A program made the translations under genes and the position numbers. 11,167 nt of DNA from Planctomycetota bacterium (GTDB lineage: Bacteria; Planctomycetota; Brocadiia; Brocadiales; Bathyanammoxibiaceae), in the NCBI GenBank assembly GCA_030623665.1, contig JAUXLO010000034.1:1-11167 (forward strand), given 5' to 3'. Each line of letters begins with the position of its first letter. Within the stretch, counting starts at the first letter, position 1. The notes under the pieces are model-generated. The model saw only the letters and a program-made list of their open reading frames with translations. It was not told the DNA's origin and made no database searches. Below are positions 1 to 5,586 of this stretch, piece after piece.

Positions 1-1322
1 AGCGGTGAGAAACTTGACACACAGCCCACGTAGTATAAGACCTTTGCCCTCGGCTTCTGGAGCCCTTTATATGGTGGTTCCTTCTCCATGAAATCCACCC
101 ACAGTGCCCGCTCTACGTTGGGATAGTTGAAGATGTTGCCTTCGGCGGCCACACCGTCCTTTATGTGCCGAAAGCCCTTGGGGGACATACCTGCACCCGT
201 GGAATACTCTTGTCGCATCGAGTACCAGACGTTCTGGAGGTCTATTTTGGAGGGGCACACCTCGGTACAATAGCCGCACAGCGTACAGCGGAAGGCGGCC
301 TCAGAGAGTGTGCTGAGATCCTCTTCAGAAAAACTCTTCCCGCCCAGAAGCCCGGAGACCCAACCTGGTCCGTATTTATGGAGCAGGTGGTCCTTCATCT
401 CCTTGAGTTTTATAGCGGGCGCTATGGGGTCCACCTCGCGGTTTTTATAGGTCTCGCACACCCTGAGGCACTCTCCGCAGCGGGTACATCCCGAAAATTC
501 AATGAGCTGTTTGAGGGTGAAGTTCCGGGTCTTCCCGGCCGGGTCGATAGAAACGAAAGACGGCCGGTGGTCCAGCGAATTGAGCATCAGCGTAAGAGGG
601 GTGGCTAACAGGTGAAACGCCCTGGAGAAGGGGATGTATGAAAAGAACGCCAGTGAGACCAGGGCGTGGAACCACCAGACGTAAAGGTACGAACCCGTAC
701 GGCCGAGGTCCAGGGGTGAAAATACGCTCACCAGCGCTGCACCGACAAACGACGCCCGTGACTCCAGACCGCTGGACGACAGACGGATCCCCTCTACCGC
801 ATATCCGCTTACAAGTGATACGAGAAGGAGCGTGACCAGGACCCTGTCGTCCAGGAAGGTCTTGAGGTAGGGAAGCTTCAACACGTAGCGTCTGTGCAGG
901 GCCAGGAGTAGGCCCACGAGCAGCAGCACCCCTGCGGCATCGTTGACAAAGGCAAACCAGGGCCTGTCCTTTCCGATATCCAAAAGGCCCCAATCCGTGA
1001 ATTGGTCACCAAGGCTGCCTATGAAAAAGAGGACGCAAAAACCCAGGGCCAGGGGGAAGTGCATGGGCCATCGTGTCGGGTCTCTCCTTAGCAGGGTCTT
1101 TTCAAGCAGGATGTCACGGGAGAAGAGGCGAAGAAAGCCCCTGGCAAAGACCACCGTGTAGAGGGCACCGGCCAGGAAGTAGAGTTTTTCGCCAAAGCTG
1201 CCTGCATTGGTCCTGGTAAGGGCGCCCTTAAACCAGAAACTAAGGTGGGCGAGTATGCCTGCAACGAATATGATTACCGACAGCGCCTCAACCGCAGGAA
1301 ATAGGTGTGGATATTGCTCCAA
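1..1322 (-). CDS. Membrane b-type cytochrome / HdrD-like iron-sulfur fusion protein (3' end off window)
   Basis: Probable membrane electron-transfer enzyme related to the HdrE-HdrD and DsrM-DsrK pairs, fused in one chain. Residues 1-245 form about five hydrophobic helices in the style of the NarI/HdrE gamma subunit, with His26, His88, His143, His219 and His237 as candidate haem b ligands. Two ferredoxin-type 4Fe-4S motifs follow: CTRCGECLRVCE (279-290; Cys279, 282, 285, 289) and CTLCGYCTEVCP (346-357; Cys346, 349, 352, 356). The chain then enters what looks like the first Cys-rich (CCG-type) region, ending in VLYYVGC at 428-434, and leaves the window after about 440 codons. Start chosen: TTG at 1322, preceded by AAGGA nine bases upstream; no ATG fits the N-terminus. 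It is the last visible gene of the tusA-thiF-dsrEFH-tusA operon, 56 bases after tusA. Expected role is oxidation or reduction of a thiol/disulfide or persulfide coupled to quinone; the substrate is inferred only. It is not clearly DsrK itself. Confidence 0.85.
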   Translation of the reverse strand, partial: MEQYPHLFPAVEALSVIIFVAGILAHLSFWFKGALTRTNAGSFGEKLYFLAGALYTVVFARGFLRLFSRDILLEKTLLRRDPTRWPMHFPLALGFCVLFFIGSLGDQFTDWGLLDIGKDRPWFAFVNDAAGVLLLVGLLLALHRRYVLKLPYLKTFLDDRVLVTLLLVSLVSGYAVEGIRLSSSGLESRASFVGAALVSVFSPLDLGRTGSYLYVWWFHALVSLAFFSYIPFSRAFHLLATPLTLMLNSLDHRPSFVSIDPAGKTRNFTLKQLIEFSGCTRCGECLRVCETYKNREVDPIAPAIKLKEMKDHLLHKYGPGWVSGLLGGKSFSEEDLSTLSEAAFRCTLCGYCTEVCPSKIDLQNVWYSMRQEYSTGAGMSPKGFRHIKDGVAAEGNIFNYPNVERALWVDFMEKEPPYKGLQKPRAKVLYYVGCVSSFSP

Positions 1323-1378
1323 GATATTTATTCCTTAGGCGCACTGCCTTTTAGTATACGCAGGCCGGAAGAAGGTGG

Positions 1379-1630
1379 TTAGTCTGCCTTTTCTATGAGA
1401 ATTCTCCAGAGGTTCTCGGCCTCCTGGAGGATTTCTATAGAATAGCCCTTCTTTTGGCAGAAGTTGGGGATAGTGTTTTTGGCAGCCGGCTCGTAGTCGC
1501 ACATAACCTCCAGAACCTGTCCCTTTGAAAGGCCCTTCAGGGAGTCCCTGGTATCTATCAACGTGTACGGGCATATCTTTCCACGAATATCAACCGACTG
1601 TTCAGGCTGTTTTTCCCGCAGGGAAGTCAT
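1379..1630 (-). CDS. tusA: TusA-family sulfur carrier protein (second copy of the operon)
   Basis: An 83-residue TusA/SirA-like protein (IF3-like alpha/beta fold). TusA proteins carry sulfur as a persulfide on one cysteine. The signature region reads DIRGKICPYTL, with the acceptor cysteine at residue 20. The usual CPxP motif is CPYT here, as in other non-enterobacterial TusA relatives. Cys44 and Cys58 are additional and their role is unknown. The conserved EVMCDYEPAA segment (41-50) corresponds to the usual LxVxxDDPxA strand/turn. ATG start at 1630 lies 14 bases after the dsrH stop; the Shine-Dalgarno sequence is weak (GGAAA), so it may depend on translation from upstream. It differs clearly from the first tusA of the operon, so it is not a recent duplication. 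The partner is probably the DsrE-type protein or the membrane Fe-S protein encoded next. Confidence 0.88.
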   Translation of the reverse strand: MTSLREKQPEQSVDIRGKICPYTLIDTRDSLKGLSKGQVLEVMCDYEPAAKNTIPNFCQKKGYSIEILQEAENLWRILIEKAD

Positions 1631-1644
1631 CTATTTTTCCAATA

Positions 1645-1914
1645 CTATGCAAAATTTATCACCTTATTCTCTACTACCAGGTCCACAAGCCGGTCGTAGT
1701 CTATAAGCTCCACGTCCTCGGGCACCCGGTCTACCAGGCCCCTTTTTTCGACGTCGCTCCTTACTACGTACACCTTTGCCTTTGAGCCCGCGAGGCGGTG
1801 TGGGTCAAAGTAGACCCCGTCCTGCAGAAGTACCACGTGTGCATCATCGTCCAGTTTTACTAACTTGAGTCCGTTCTCTCCGTAGGTCTTGTTTATCAGG
1901 TACAGGTTAGCCAC
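1645..1914 (-). CDS. DsrH/TusB-like protein
   Basis: An 89-residue protein of the DsrH/TusB family, the smallest subunit of the DsrE2F2H2 (TusD2C2B2) sulfur-transfer heterohexamer. Its assignment rests on size, position third after dsrE and dsrF, and the LLQDGVYF segment (29-36), which matches a DGVY motif found in the other two paralogues. It contains no cysteine, so the cysteine present in Allochromatium DsrH is missing and this subunit should be structural. GTG start at 1914 with AAAGGG five to six bases upstream; no ATG is available. It lies 12 bases after dsrF and 14 before tusA. Confidence in the DsrEFH superfamily is high; the exact subunit name is inferred from order. Confidence 0.82.
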   Translation of the reverse strand: MANLYLINKTYGENGLKLVKLDDDAHVVLLQDGVYFDPHRLAGSKAKVYVVRSDVEKRGLVDRVPEDVELIDYDRLVDLVVENKVINFA

Positions 1915-1926
1915 GGGAACCCTTTC

Positions 1927-2277
1927 TTAAAAATCCATGACGAAATCCACTGTCTTGACAACCGTCAACAGATCCTTGCGCGGAATAATCTCGAACTCGG
2001 TGGCAACGTCCCTCTCCTTTATACCGCGCTCCTTCAGGGACTCTTTTTCCACCAGCATTTTGGCTCCCTGTTTCTGGAGGGTCGCTATATACCTCTCCGT
2101 GTCCTTTCTGTCCACACCGTGGAGGGTAAAGTAAACGCCGTCACCCAGATAGGCCACGGTGGCGACGTTCTCGTCAATCCCGCTCGTGATTCCCACGGCG
2201 GCCCTCAACCCCTCCGTGTAGTAGATGTTGCCGAAGGGTGCCTGGTTGATGGTTACAAGTACCGTTCTTTGCGCCAC
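1927..2277 (-). CDS. DsrF/TusC-like protein
   Basis: A 116-residue DsrE/DsrF-superfamily protein, probably the DsrF (TusC) subunit of the cytoplasmic sulfur-transfer heterohexamer. The N-terminus begins with a beta strand, TVLVTINQAPFG (5-16), followed by helix 21-31 and the strand/turn VAYLGDGVYF (41-50), the usual order for this Rossmann-like fold. There is no cysteine, consistent with a non-catalytic DsrF/TusC. GTG start at 2277; GGGGAG lies six bases upstream. The gene sits 11 bases after dsrE and 12 before dsrH, so the three subunits are almost certainly made together. Confidence 0.86.
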   Translation of the reverse strand: MAQRTVLVTINQAPFGNIYYTEGLRAAVGITSGIDENVATVAYLGDGVYFTLHGVDRKDTERYIATLQKQGAKMLVEKESLKERGIKERDVATEFEIIPRKDLLTVVKTVDFVMDF

Positions 2278-2288
2278 AAGAAGCTCCC

Positions 2289-2642
2289 CTATAAGGTAAT
2301 AAGGCTGTCTACCTCACTTACCATCTCGGCGAAGTCAGGCAGTCCCCCTACCGTCACACCCTCGATATAGTCCTTCCCCTTCTCCAGCCCGCGCGCATTC
2401 ACGCATATGCCGCATGCCACAATCGTTGCCCCCTTCTTCACAAGTTCCTCAAAATGGTCCTTGGGTACGGTGTTCGTGTCGGGAAAGGTCTGCAACTTTA
2501 TGGGGTTGTACACACCGTCCAGATACAGAAACATCTTTACCTCATGGCCCTTGTCCAGGGCGGCGTTTGCGATGTTGCAGGCCGTTTCCCAGTTCTCGAA
2601 CTGGTAAGGGCCAAGGGTAAGTAAAAATCCAATCTTCGCCAT
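2289..2642 (-). CDS. DsrE/TusD-like sulfurtransferase subunit
   Basis: A 117-residue DsrE-family protein, probably the catalytic (TusD-type) subunit that carries persulfide within the DsrEFH-like complex. Features: N-terminal strand KIGFLLTLGPY; a helix with A21-C22; the KMFLYLDGVY segment (36-45); and IVACGICVNARG (74-85), where Cys80 lies at about the place of the catalytic Cys78 of E. coli TusD, with Cys77 three residues before it as a CxxC pair. The pair may allow a disulfide or a second sulfur site. ATG start at 2642 with AAGGA eight bases upstream. It lies 33 bases after the ThiF-like gene. Simple single-subunit DsrE proteins exist, but the dsrF and dsrH neighbours argue for the complex. 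Confidence 0.88.
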   Translation of the reverse strand: MAKIGFLLTLGPYQFENWETACNIANAALDKGHEVKMFLYLDGVYNPIKLQTFPDTNTVPKDHFEELVKKGATIVACGICVNARGLEKGKDYIEGVTVGGLPDFAEMVSEVDSLITL

Positions 2643-2675
2643 CTGGTTATTCCTTAGAGCATGAGCAACGTAGGG

Positions 2676-3479
2676 TTAGGAGTGAACCTGACAGAACTCC
2701 TGGTAATCTATAAGCTCTTTGATCGTTGGTTTTTCCCCGCAAACCGGGCACTTTGGGTTCTTGCGGATACGCACCTCGCTGAACTCCATGGTCAGGGCGT
2801 TGTATAGCAGGAGCCGCCCCTTGAGGAGTTCGCCCTTGCCCAGTAGGAGCTTCACTACCTCTGTGGCCTGGATGGTCCCTATTACTCCGGGTAATATGCC
2901 GAGAACGCCCGCCTCCTGACAGGAGGGCACCATGTCGGCAGGTGGAGGCGCTTCAAACAGACACCTGTAACAGGGCGTCTCGCCGGGCACGATGGTGGTC
3001 ACCTGGCCTTCAAACTTAAAGATAGAGCCGTGGGAAAGGGGTTTCCCGGACAGCACACATGCGTCGTTGACCAGATATCTTGTAGGAAAATTGTCAGAAC
3101 CATCGAGTATGACGTCATAGTCCTTTATGATATCCATTATGTTTTCAGAGGTGAGCCTGTGCGTGTACGGAACCACCTCGACGTCGGGGTTAAGGGCCTC
3201 GATCGTGGCCTTTGCGGAGAGTGTCTTGGGAAAGCCGACGTCCTTTGATGAGTGGAGTATCTGTCGCTGCAGGTTGGAGTGGTCCACGTCGTCGTCATCG
3301 ACTATCCCGAGCCTGCCGACGCCGGCCGCGGCCAGATACAAGCCCGCAGGCGAGCCCAGACCGCCGGCACCGACCAGAAAGACCTTAGACCTGAGGAGCT
3401 TCTTCTGTCCCCGTCCGCCTACCTCGTTCAGTATGATGTGTCTTGAGTAGCGCTTTATCTGTTCTTCAGAAAAATCCAT
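2676..3479 (-). CDS. HesA/MoeB/ThiF-family adenylyltransferase (E1-like)
   Basis: A 267-residue E1-like enzyme. Family members adenylate the C-terminal glycine of ubiquitin-like sulfur carriers (MoaD, ThiS) so that it can be thiocarboxylated. Visible: RYSRHIIL (10-17); nucleotide-binding GAGGLGS (37-43); the acidic VDDDDVDHSNLQRQ segment (60-73); DGSDNFPTR (126-134); zinc-ligand pairs CYRC (170-173) and CPVC (244-247); and Cys187 in SCQEAGVLG, at the position of the catalytic ThiF/MOCS3 cysteine. There is no C-terminal rhodanese domain. Start chosen at ATG 3479, where the family N-terminus (MDFSEEQIKRYSRH) begins. It is five bases after the tusA stop, with AAGGAG 13 bases upstream; an ATG at 3521 would add a non-family leader overlapping tusA. 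No moaD, thiS, moaE or thiG is adjacent, so its carrier partner is unknown. Confidence 0.92.
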   Translation of the reverse strand: MDFSEEQIKRYSRHIILNEVGGRGQKKLLRSKVFLVGAGGLGSPAGLYLAAAGVGRLGIVDDDDVDHSNLQRQILHSSKDVGFPKTLSAKATIEALNPDVEVVPYTHRLTSENIMDIIKDYDVILDGSDNFPTRYLVNDACVLSGKPLSHGSIFKFEGQVTTIVPGETPCYRCLFEAPPPADMVPSCQEAGVLGILPGVIGTIQATEVVKLLLGKGELLKGRLLLYNALTMEFSEVRIRKNPKCPVCGEKPTIKELIDYQEFCQVHS

Positions 3480-3483
3480 ACCC

Positions 3484-3744
3484 TTAATCAGTCTCCTTCT
3501 TAAACACCATCTTCCAGTCAACCTCGTTCAACTTCTCGACGGCTAACACCCTTTGCCCGTCGTTCTGCATGCTTTTCGGCACGTTTTCAACCGCAGGCTC
3601 GTGGTCTACGATTACTTCCAGAACCTCGCCCAACTGCATGTCCTCCATTGCAAGCTTTGACTTTACGAACGTGTAAGGGCAGACCTCACCCTTCAGGTCT
3701 ATTTTTCGGTGGGGTTTTATGTCGTCTTTGGCGTCGCTTACCAC
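3484..3744 (-). CDS. tusA: TusA-family sulfur carrier protein (first gene of the operon)
   Basis: An 86-residue TusA/SirA-family protein with IDLKGEVCPYTF (15-26); Cys22 is the persulfide acceptor and the only cysteine. Like the downstream copy it has CPYT instead of CPxP, and it shares the EVIVDHEPAVENVP segment (43-56). It opens the leftward sulfur operon. Start: GTG at 3744 with GGAGGG about five bases upstream (an overlapping ATG at 3747 runs into a stop at once). A promoter with an extended -10 lies at 3798-3825, giving a leader of roughly 45 bases. Its likely job is to receive or deliver sulfur between a cysteine desulfurase or rhodanese (not in the window) and the DsrE-type subunit; direction cannot be told from sequence. 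Confidence 0.9.
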   Translation of the reverse strand: MVSDAKDDIKPHRKIDLKGEVCPYTFVKSKLAMEDMQLGEVLEVIVDHEPAVENVPKSMQNDGQRVLAVEKLNEVDWKMVFKKETD

Positions 3745-3797
3745 ATATGCCCTCCCACTCCAGCCGGCCGGCGAGTCCGTAAAGGGTACAAATCCAG

Positions 3798-3825
3798 ATT
3801 ATAGCACAAAAAGACCTCCTTTCAA
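3798..3825 (-). promoter_or_regulatory. Predicted sigma70 promoter of the tusA-thiF-dsrEFH operon
   Basis: Read on the minus strand: -35 TTGAAA (3825-3820), 16-base spacer, -10 TATAAT (3803-3798) preceded by TGC, that is, an extended -10. Predicted start of transcription is near 3791, about 47 bases before the GTG of tusA. The first four bases of the -35 lie inside the dyad at 3822-3853. Confidence 0.7.
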
Positions 3826-3853
3826 CCACTTTTTGGCCGCAAAAAGTGGTTGA
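3822..3853. promoter_or_regulatory. Perfect 13-bp-arm dyad between divergent promoters (candidate operator)
   Basis: Arms TCAACCACTTTTT (3822-3834) and AAAAAGTGGTTGA (3841-3853) are exact reverse complements around the 6-base centre GGCCGC. Each arm ends with the TTGA of a -35 box, one per strand, so a dimeric regulator bound here would cover both promoters. It is not followed by a T-run at a gene end, so terminator function is unlikely. The regulator is unknown. Confidence 0.6.
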
Positions 3854-3877
3854 CTGTGTAACATCTAATGCTAGAAT
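3850..3877 (+). promoter_or_regulatory. Predicted sigma70 promoter of the bifunctional nuclease - tRNA-Ser unit
   Basis: -35 TTGACT (3850-3855), 16-base spacer, -10 TAGAAT (3872-3877). Predicted transcription start is near 3884, giving a leader of about 36 bases before the ATG at 3920. The -35 starts inside the right arm of the dyad shared with the opposite promoter. Confidence 0.62.
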
Positions 3878-3919
3878 TGAGCTGGTTAGTTGTTCACAAG
3901 TCTGTTAGGAGTAAGATTT

Positions 3920-4327
3920 ATGGTTAAGATGGAATTATCAAGGATAATGATATCCGAGACGAGCGACCACCAGGTAATAGTCCTGAAAGAGTCGCAGGGC
4001 CAGCGCAGTTTCCCCATAGTTATCGGGCTGCACGAGGCCTGGGCCATAGACCGTGCGGTAAAGGAGATACCGACGCCGAGGCCGCTTACGCACGACCTCA
4101 TCAACAACGTGATAGAGGGGCTTGGGGGAGGCCTTTCCCAAATAGTCATAAACGACTTAAAGAACAACACCTTCTACGCCAAGCTGATGGTCCGGGGTAA
4201 CGATAACGGGGTAATCGAGATAGATTCCCGTCCCAGTGACGCCATAGCCATCGCCATGCAGAGGAAGACGCCGATCTTTGTGGAAGAGAAGGTCCTCGAC
4301 GAGGTCTGCAAGTGGAACAGTCCCTAG
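3920..4327 (+). CDS. Bifunctional nuclease family protein (DUF151)
   Basis: A 135-residue single-domain protein of the DUF151/bifunctional nuclease family. The plant members were reported as nucleases with RNase and DNase activity; the role of the bacterial ones is poorly known. Family marks: QRSFPIVIGLHEAWAI (28-43), TPRPLTHDL (52-60), a Y-A-K-L strand (86-89), the highly conserved SRPSDAIAIA (103-112) and PIFVEEKVL (118-126). Length fits the minimal bacterial form without a UVR tail. Start ATG 3920 has AGGAG eight bases upstream; an in-frame TTG at 3890 would be nearly on the transcription start. It diverges from the tusA operon and is followed with no gap by tRNA-Ser, so the two are probably co-transcribed. 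Confidence 0.9.
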   Translation: MVKMELSRIMISETSDHQVIVLKESQGQRSFPIVIGLHEAWAIDRAVKEIPTPRPLTHDLINNVIEGLGGGLSQIVINDLKNNTFYAKLMVRGNDNGVIEIDSRPSDAIAIAMQRKTPIFVEEKVLDEVCKWNSP

Positions 4328-4416
4328 GGAGGGATGGCCGAGTGGACTAAGGCGGCAGTCTTGAAAACTGCTGTGCGCTTCGCGCACCGTGGGTTCGAAT
4401 CCTACTCCCTCCGCCA
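4328..4416 (+). tRNA. tRNA-Ser (anticodon UGA)
   Basis: Acceptor stem GGAGGGA (4328-4334) pairs with TCCCTCC (4406-4412), followed by G and an encoded CCA (4414-4416). The anticodon stem GCAGT/ACTGC encloses the loop CTTGAAA, anticodon TGA (UGA), which reads UCA-type serine codons. A long variable arm (TGTGCG-CTTCG-CGCAC) and the T-loop TTCGAAT are typical of class II tRNA-Ser. Its first base follows immediately after the TAG of the preceding gene, so 5' maturation by RNase P must cut at the end of an mRNA. Confidence 0.96.
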
Positions 4417-4420
4417 TTTC

Positions 4421-4440
4421 CCGTTGTAACGGATCTTTTT
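4421..4440 (+). terminator. Weak candidate Rho-independent terminator after tRNA-Ser
   Basis: CCGT-TGTA-ACGG (4421-4432) forms a short 4-bp stem with a tetraloop, then ATC and TTTTT (4436-4440). Position just after the tRNA is right, but the stem is short. Confidence 0.35.
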
Positions 4441-4515
4441 CCGCTGTGCCTCTCATCACGCATGTAACCACAAGTATTCCTGCCCGAAAGCCCCTGGTAA
4501 TCGGCCAAGGCGGAC

Positions 4516-4545
4516 GGAGACTCCGGGTTCAGCGTGTAAGTCTCC
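4516..4545 (+). repeat. 7-bp inverted repeat in the gap before the MORN-repeat gene
   Basis: GGAGACT (4516-4522) and AGTCTCC (4539-4545) are complementary with a 16-base loop. It lies in the 213-base gap 4417-4629, where I see no gene and no convincing promoter. It could be a leader hairpin or chance; no T-run follows. Confidence 0.25.
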
Positions 4546-4629
4546 TGCATAATATTGAGTATTGTAAGTTAGTTATATGTGTTCCTTTGAAATCAGAGGG
4601 CCGTTGAGTTAGGGCCAAGGAGTTGAATC

Positions 4630-5502
4630 ATGAAGAAGGTGTCTTTCTTGCTGGCTGCAATGGTGTTCTGTTTTGCTCTGGCGACTGCGGAGGCAGACTT
4701 CCTGGATGATATGATAGACAAAAGCATAGAGAAAAGTAAGGCAGAGCAGAAGGAGTTAGAGCAGAAAAACGGCGAATACAAGACCTACTACGATAATGGC
4801 AACGTAAGGAGCGTTGAGAACTATAAAGACGGCAAAAGGCACGGCGTCTACAAGGAGTTCTATGAGAACGGACAAGTGGAGCGTGAAGAACATTACAAAG
4901 ACGACAAAAGAGACGGCATCATCAAGACATACGCTGAGGGAGGAACATCGCTGATGGAAGGTCGTTATAAAGACGGCAAACCTCATGGCAAAAGCAGAAA
5001 ATACTACGAAACCGGACAGCTGGAGGCGGAATGGACCGACGTAAACGGCAAAAAGGAAGGCGCCCTGAAGATGTACCACAAGAACGGGCGGCTGAAGAGG
5101 GAGTATAACTACAAAGACGGCAAGAGGGAAGGTATAGGCAGGGGTTACTACAAGAGCGGCGATCTGGAGAATGAATGGAACTTCGTGAACGACATACAAG
5201 AGGGCACGCAAAAGACCTACTACAAGAACGGGCAGGTGGACGATGAACATACCTACAAGAACGGCAAAACAAACGGCCCGGCAAAGAAATACTGGGAGAA
5301 CGGCAAGGTGATGGGAGAAGGGACCTTGATAGACGGCAAAAGAGACGGCGCCTACACGGAGTACCATGAGAACGGACAGCCGCGGCTGAAGGCCGAGTTC
5401 GAAAACGGCAAACGGGTAGGAAAAGCCAGGTTCTTCGATGAGAAGGGAAACGAGACAGAAGAACAAACATGGGGGATACCGGGTTTATATCGCGGGATAT
5501 AA
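4630..5502 (+). CDS. Secreted MORN/YwqK-type repeat protein
   Basis: 290 residues. An N-terminal Sec signal peptide (KK, hydrophobic 5-19, cleavage probably after AEA at 22) precedes a charged linker (23-47), nine tandem repeats of exactly 24 residues (48-263) and a partial tenth (264-282). The repeat core is G-x-x-K-x-Y-Y-x-N-G-Q-x-x-x-E-x-x-Y-K-D-G-K-R-x, the MORN_2 type annotated as YwqK-family antitoxin. The sequence is rich in Lys, Glu, Asp, Asn and Tyr. ATG 4630 has AAGGAG seven bases upstream. The name antitoxin comes from Bacillus YwqK, which is cytoplasmic; with a signal peptide and no toxin gene beside it, a periplasmic or surface binding role is more likely. There is no lipobox. 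It faces the membrane-protein gene at 5587 tail to tail. Confidence 0.88.
   Translation: MKKVSFLLAAMVFCFALATAEADFLDDMIDKSIEKSKAEQKELEQKNGEYKTYYDNGNVRSVENYKDGKRHGVYKEFYENGQVEREEHYKDDKRDGIIKTYAEGGTSLMEGRYKDGKPHGKSRKYYETGQLEAEWTDVNGKKEGALKMYHKNGRLKREYNYKDGKREGIGRGYYKSGDLENEWNFVNDIQEGTQKTYYKNGQVDDEHTYKNGKTNGPAKKYWENGKVMGEGTLIDGKRDGAYTEYHENGQPRLKAEFENGKRVGKARFFDEKGNETEEQTWGIPGLYRGI
4771..5418 (+). repeat. Nine tandem 72-base coding repeats (24-residue MORN-type units)
   Basis: Units begin at each G-x-x-K/R-x-Y (residues 48, 72, 96, 120, 144, 168, 192, 216, 240) with no change of length across nine copies. Recurrent DNA pieces such as 'tacaaagacggcaa' and 'aacgg(a/g)caagg' mark the periods, but the copies have diverged in sequence, so this is an old array and not a recent slippage expansion. 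Confidence 0.9.
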
Positions 5503-5586
5503 GAAAGTCAGACCCACCCTCCAAACTAACTGGCGGGCCTTCAGGTCTGTCCTGCGGTCAGGTTTAAAAATCATGTCTGTCCCACA

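Noticed and set aside
499-993. 164-codon minus-strand frame and 147-codon plus-strand frame at 165-608
   Set aside because: Both overlap the Fe-S protein, whose frame holds two complete CxxCxxCxxxC motifs and membrane helices; the alternatives show no motif.
3480-3521. Longer start (ATG 3521) for the ThiF-like protein
   Set aside because: It adds MTGRWCLRRRLIKG, not found at the family N-terminus, and overlaps tusA; MDFSEEQIKRYSRH is the normal beginning.
4550-4600. AT-rich stretch (TTGAGT, TTATAT) as a promoter of the MORN-repeat gene
   Set aside because: The -35/-10 spacing is only 12 bases and no alternative pair reaches a reasonable match.
4328-4629. tRNA-Ser as an integration (att) site of a mobile element
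   Set aside because: No integrase, no second copy of the tRNA 3' end and no change in gene style follows.
4756-5466. 236-codon open frame on the minus strand across the MORN-repeat gene (and a 200-codon one at 4922-5524)
   Set aside because: They are antisense products of the 72-base repeats; the translations are periodic, hydrophobic or Ser/Arg-rich, and have no ribosome site or family motifs.
5503-5586. CCTG-CGGT-CAGG before TTTAAAAA as a terminator between convergent genes
   Set aside because: Only a 4-bp stem and an interrupted A/T run; too weak to support in either direction.
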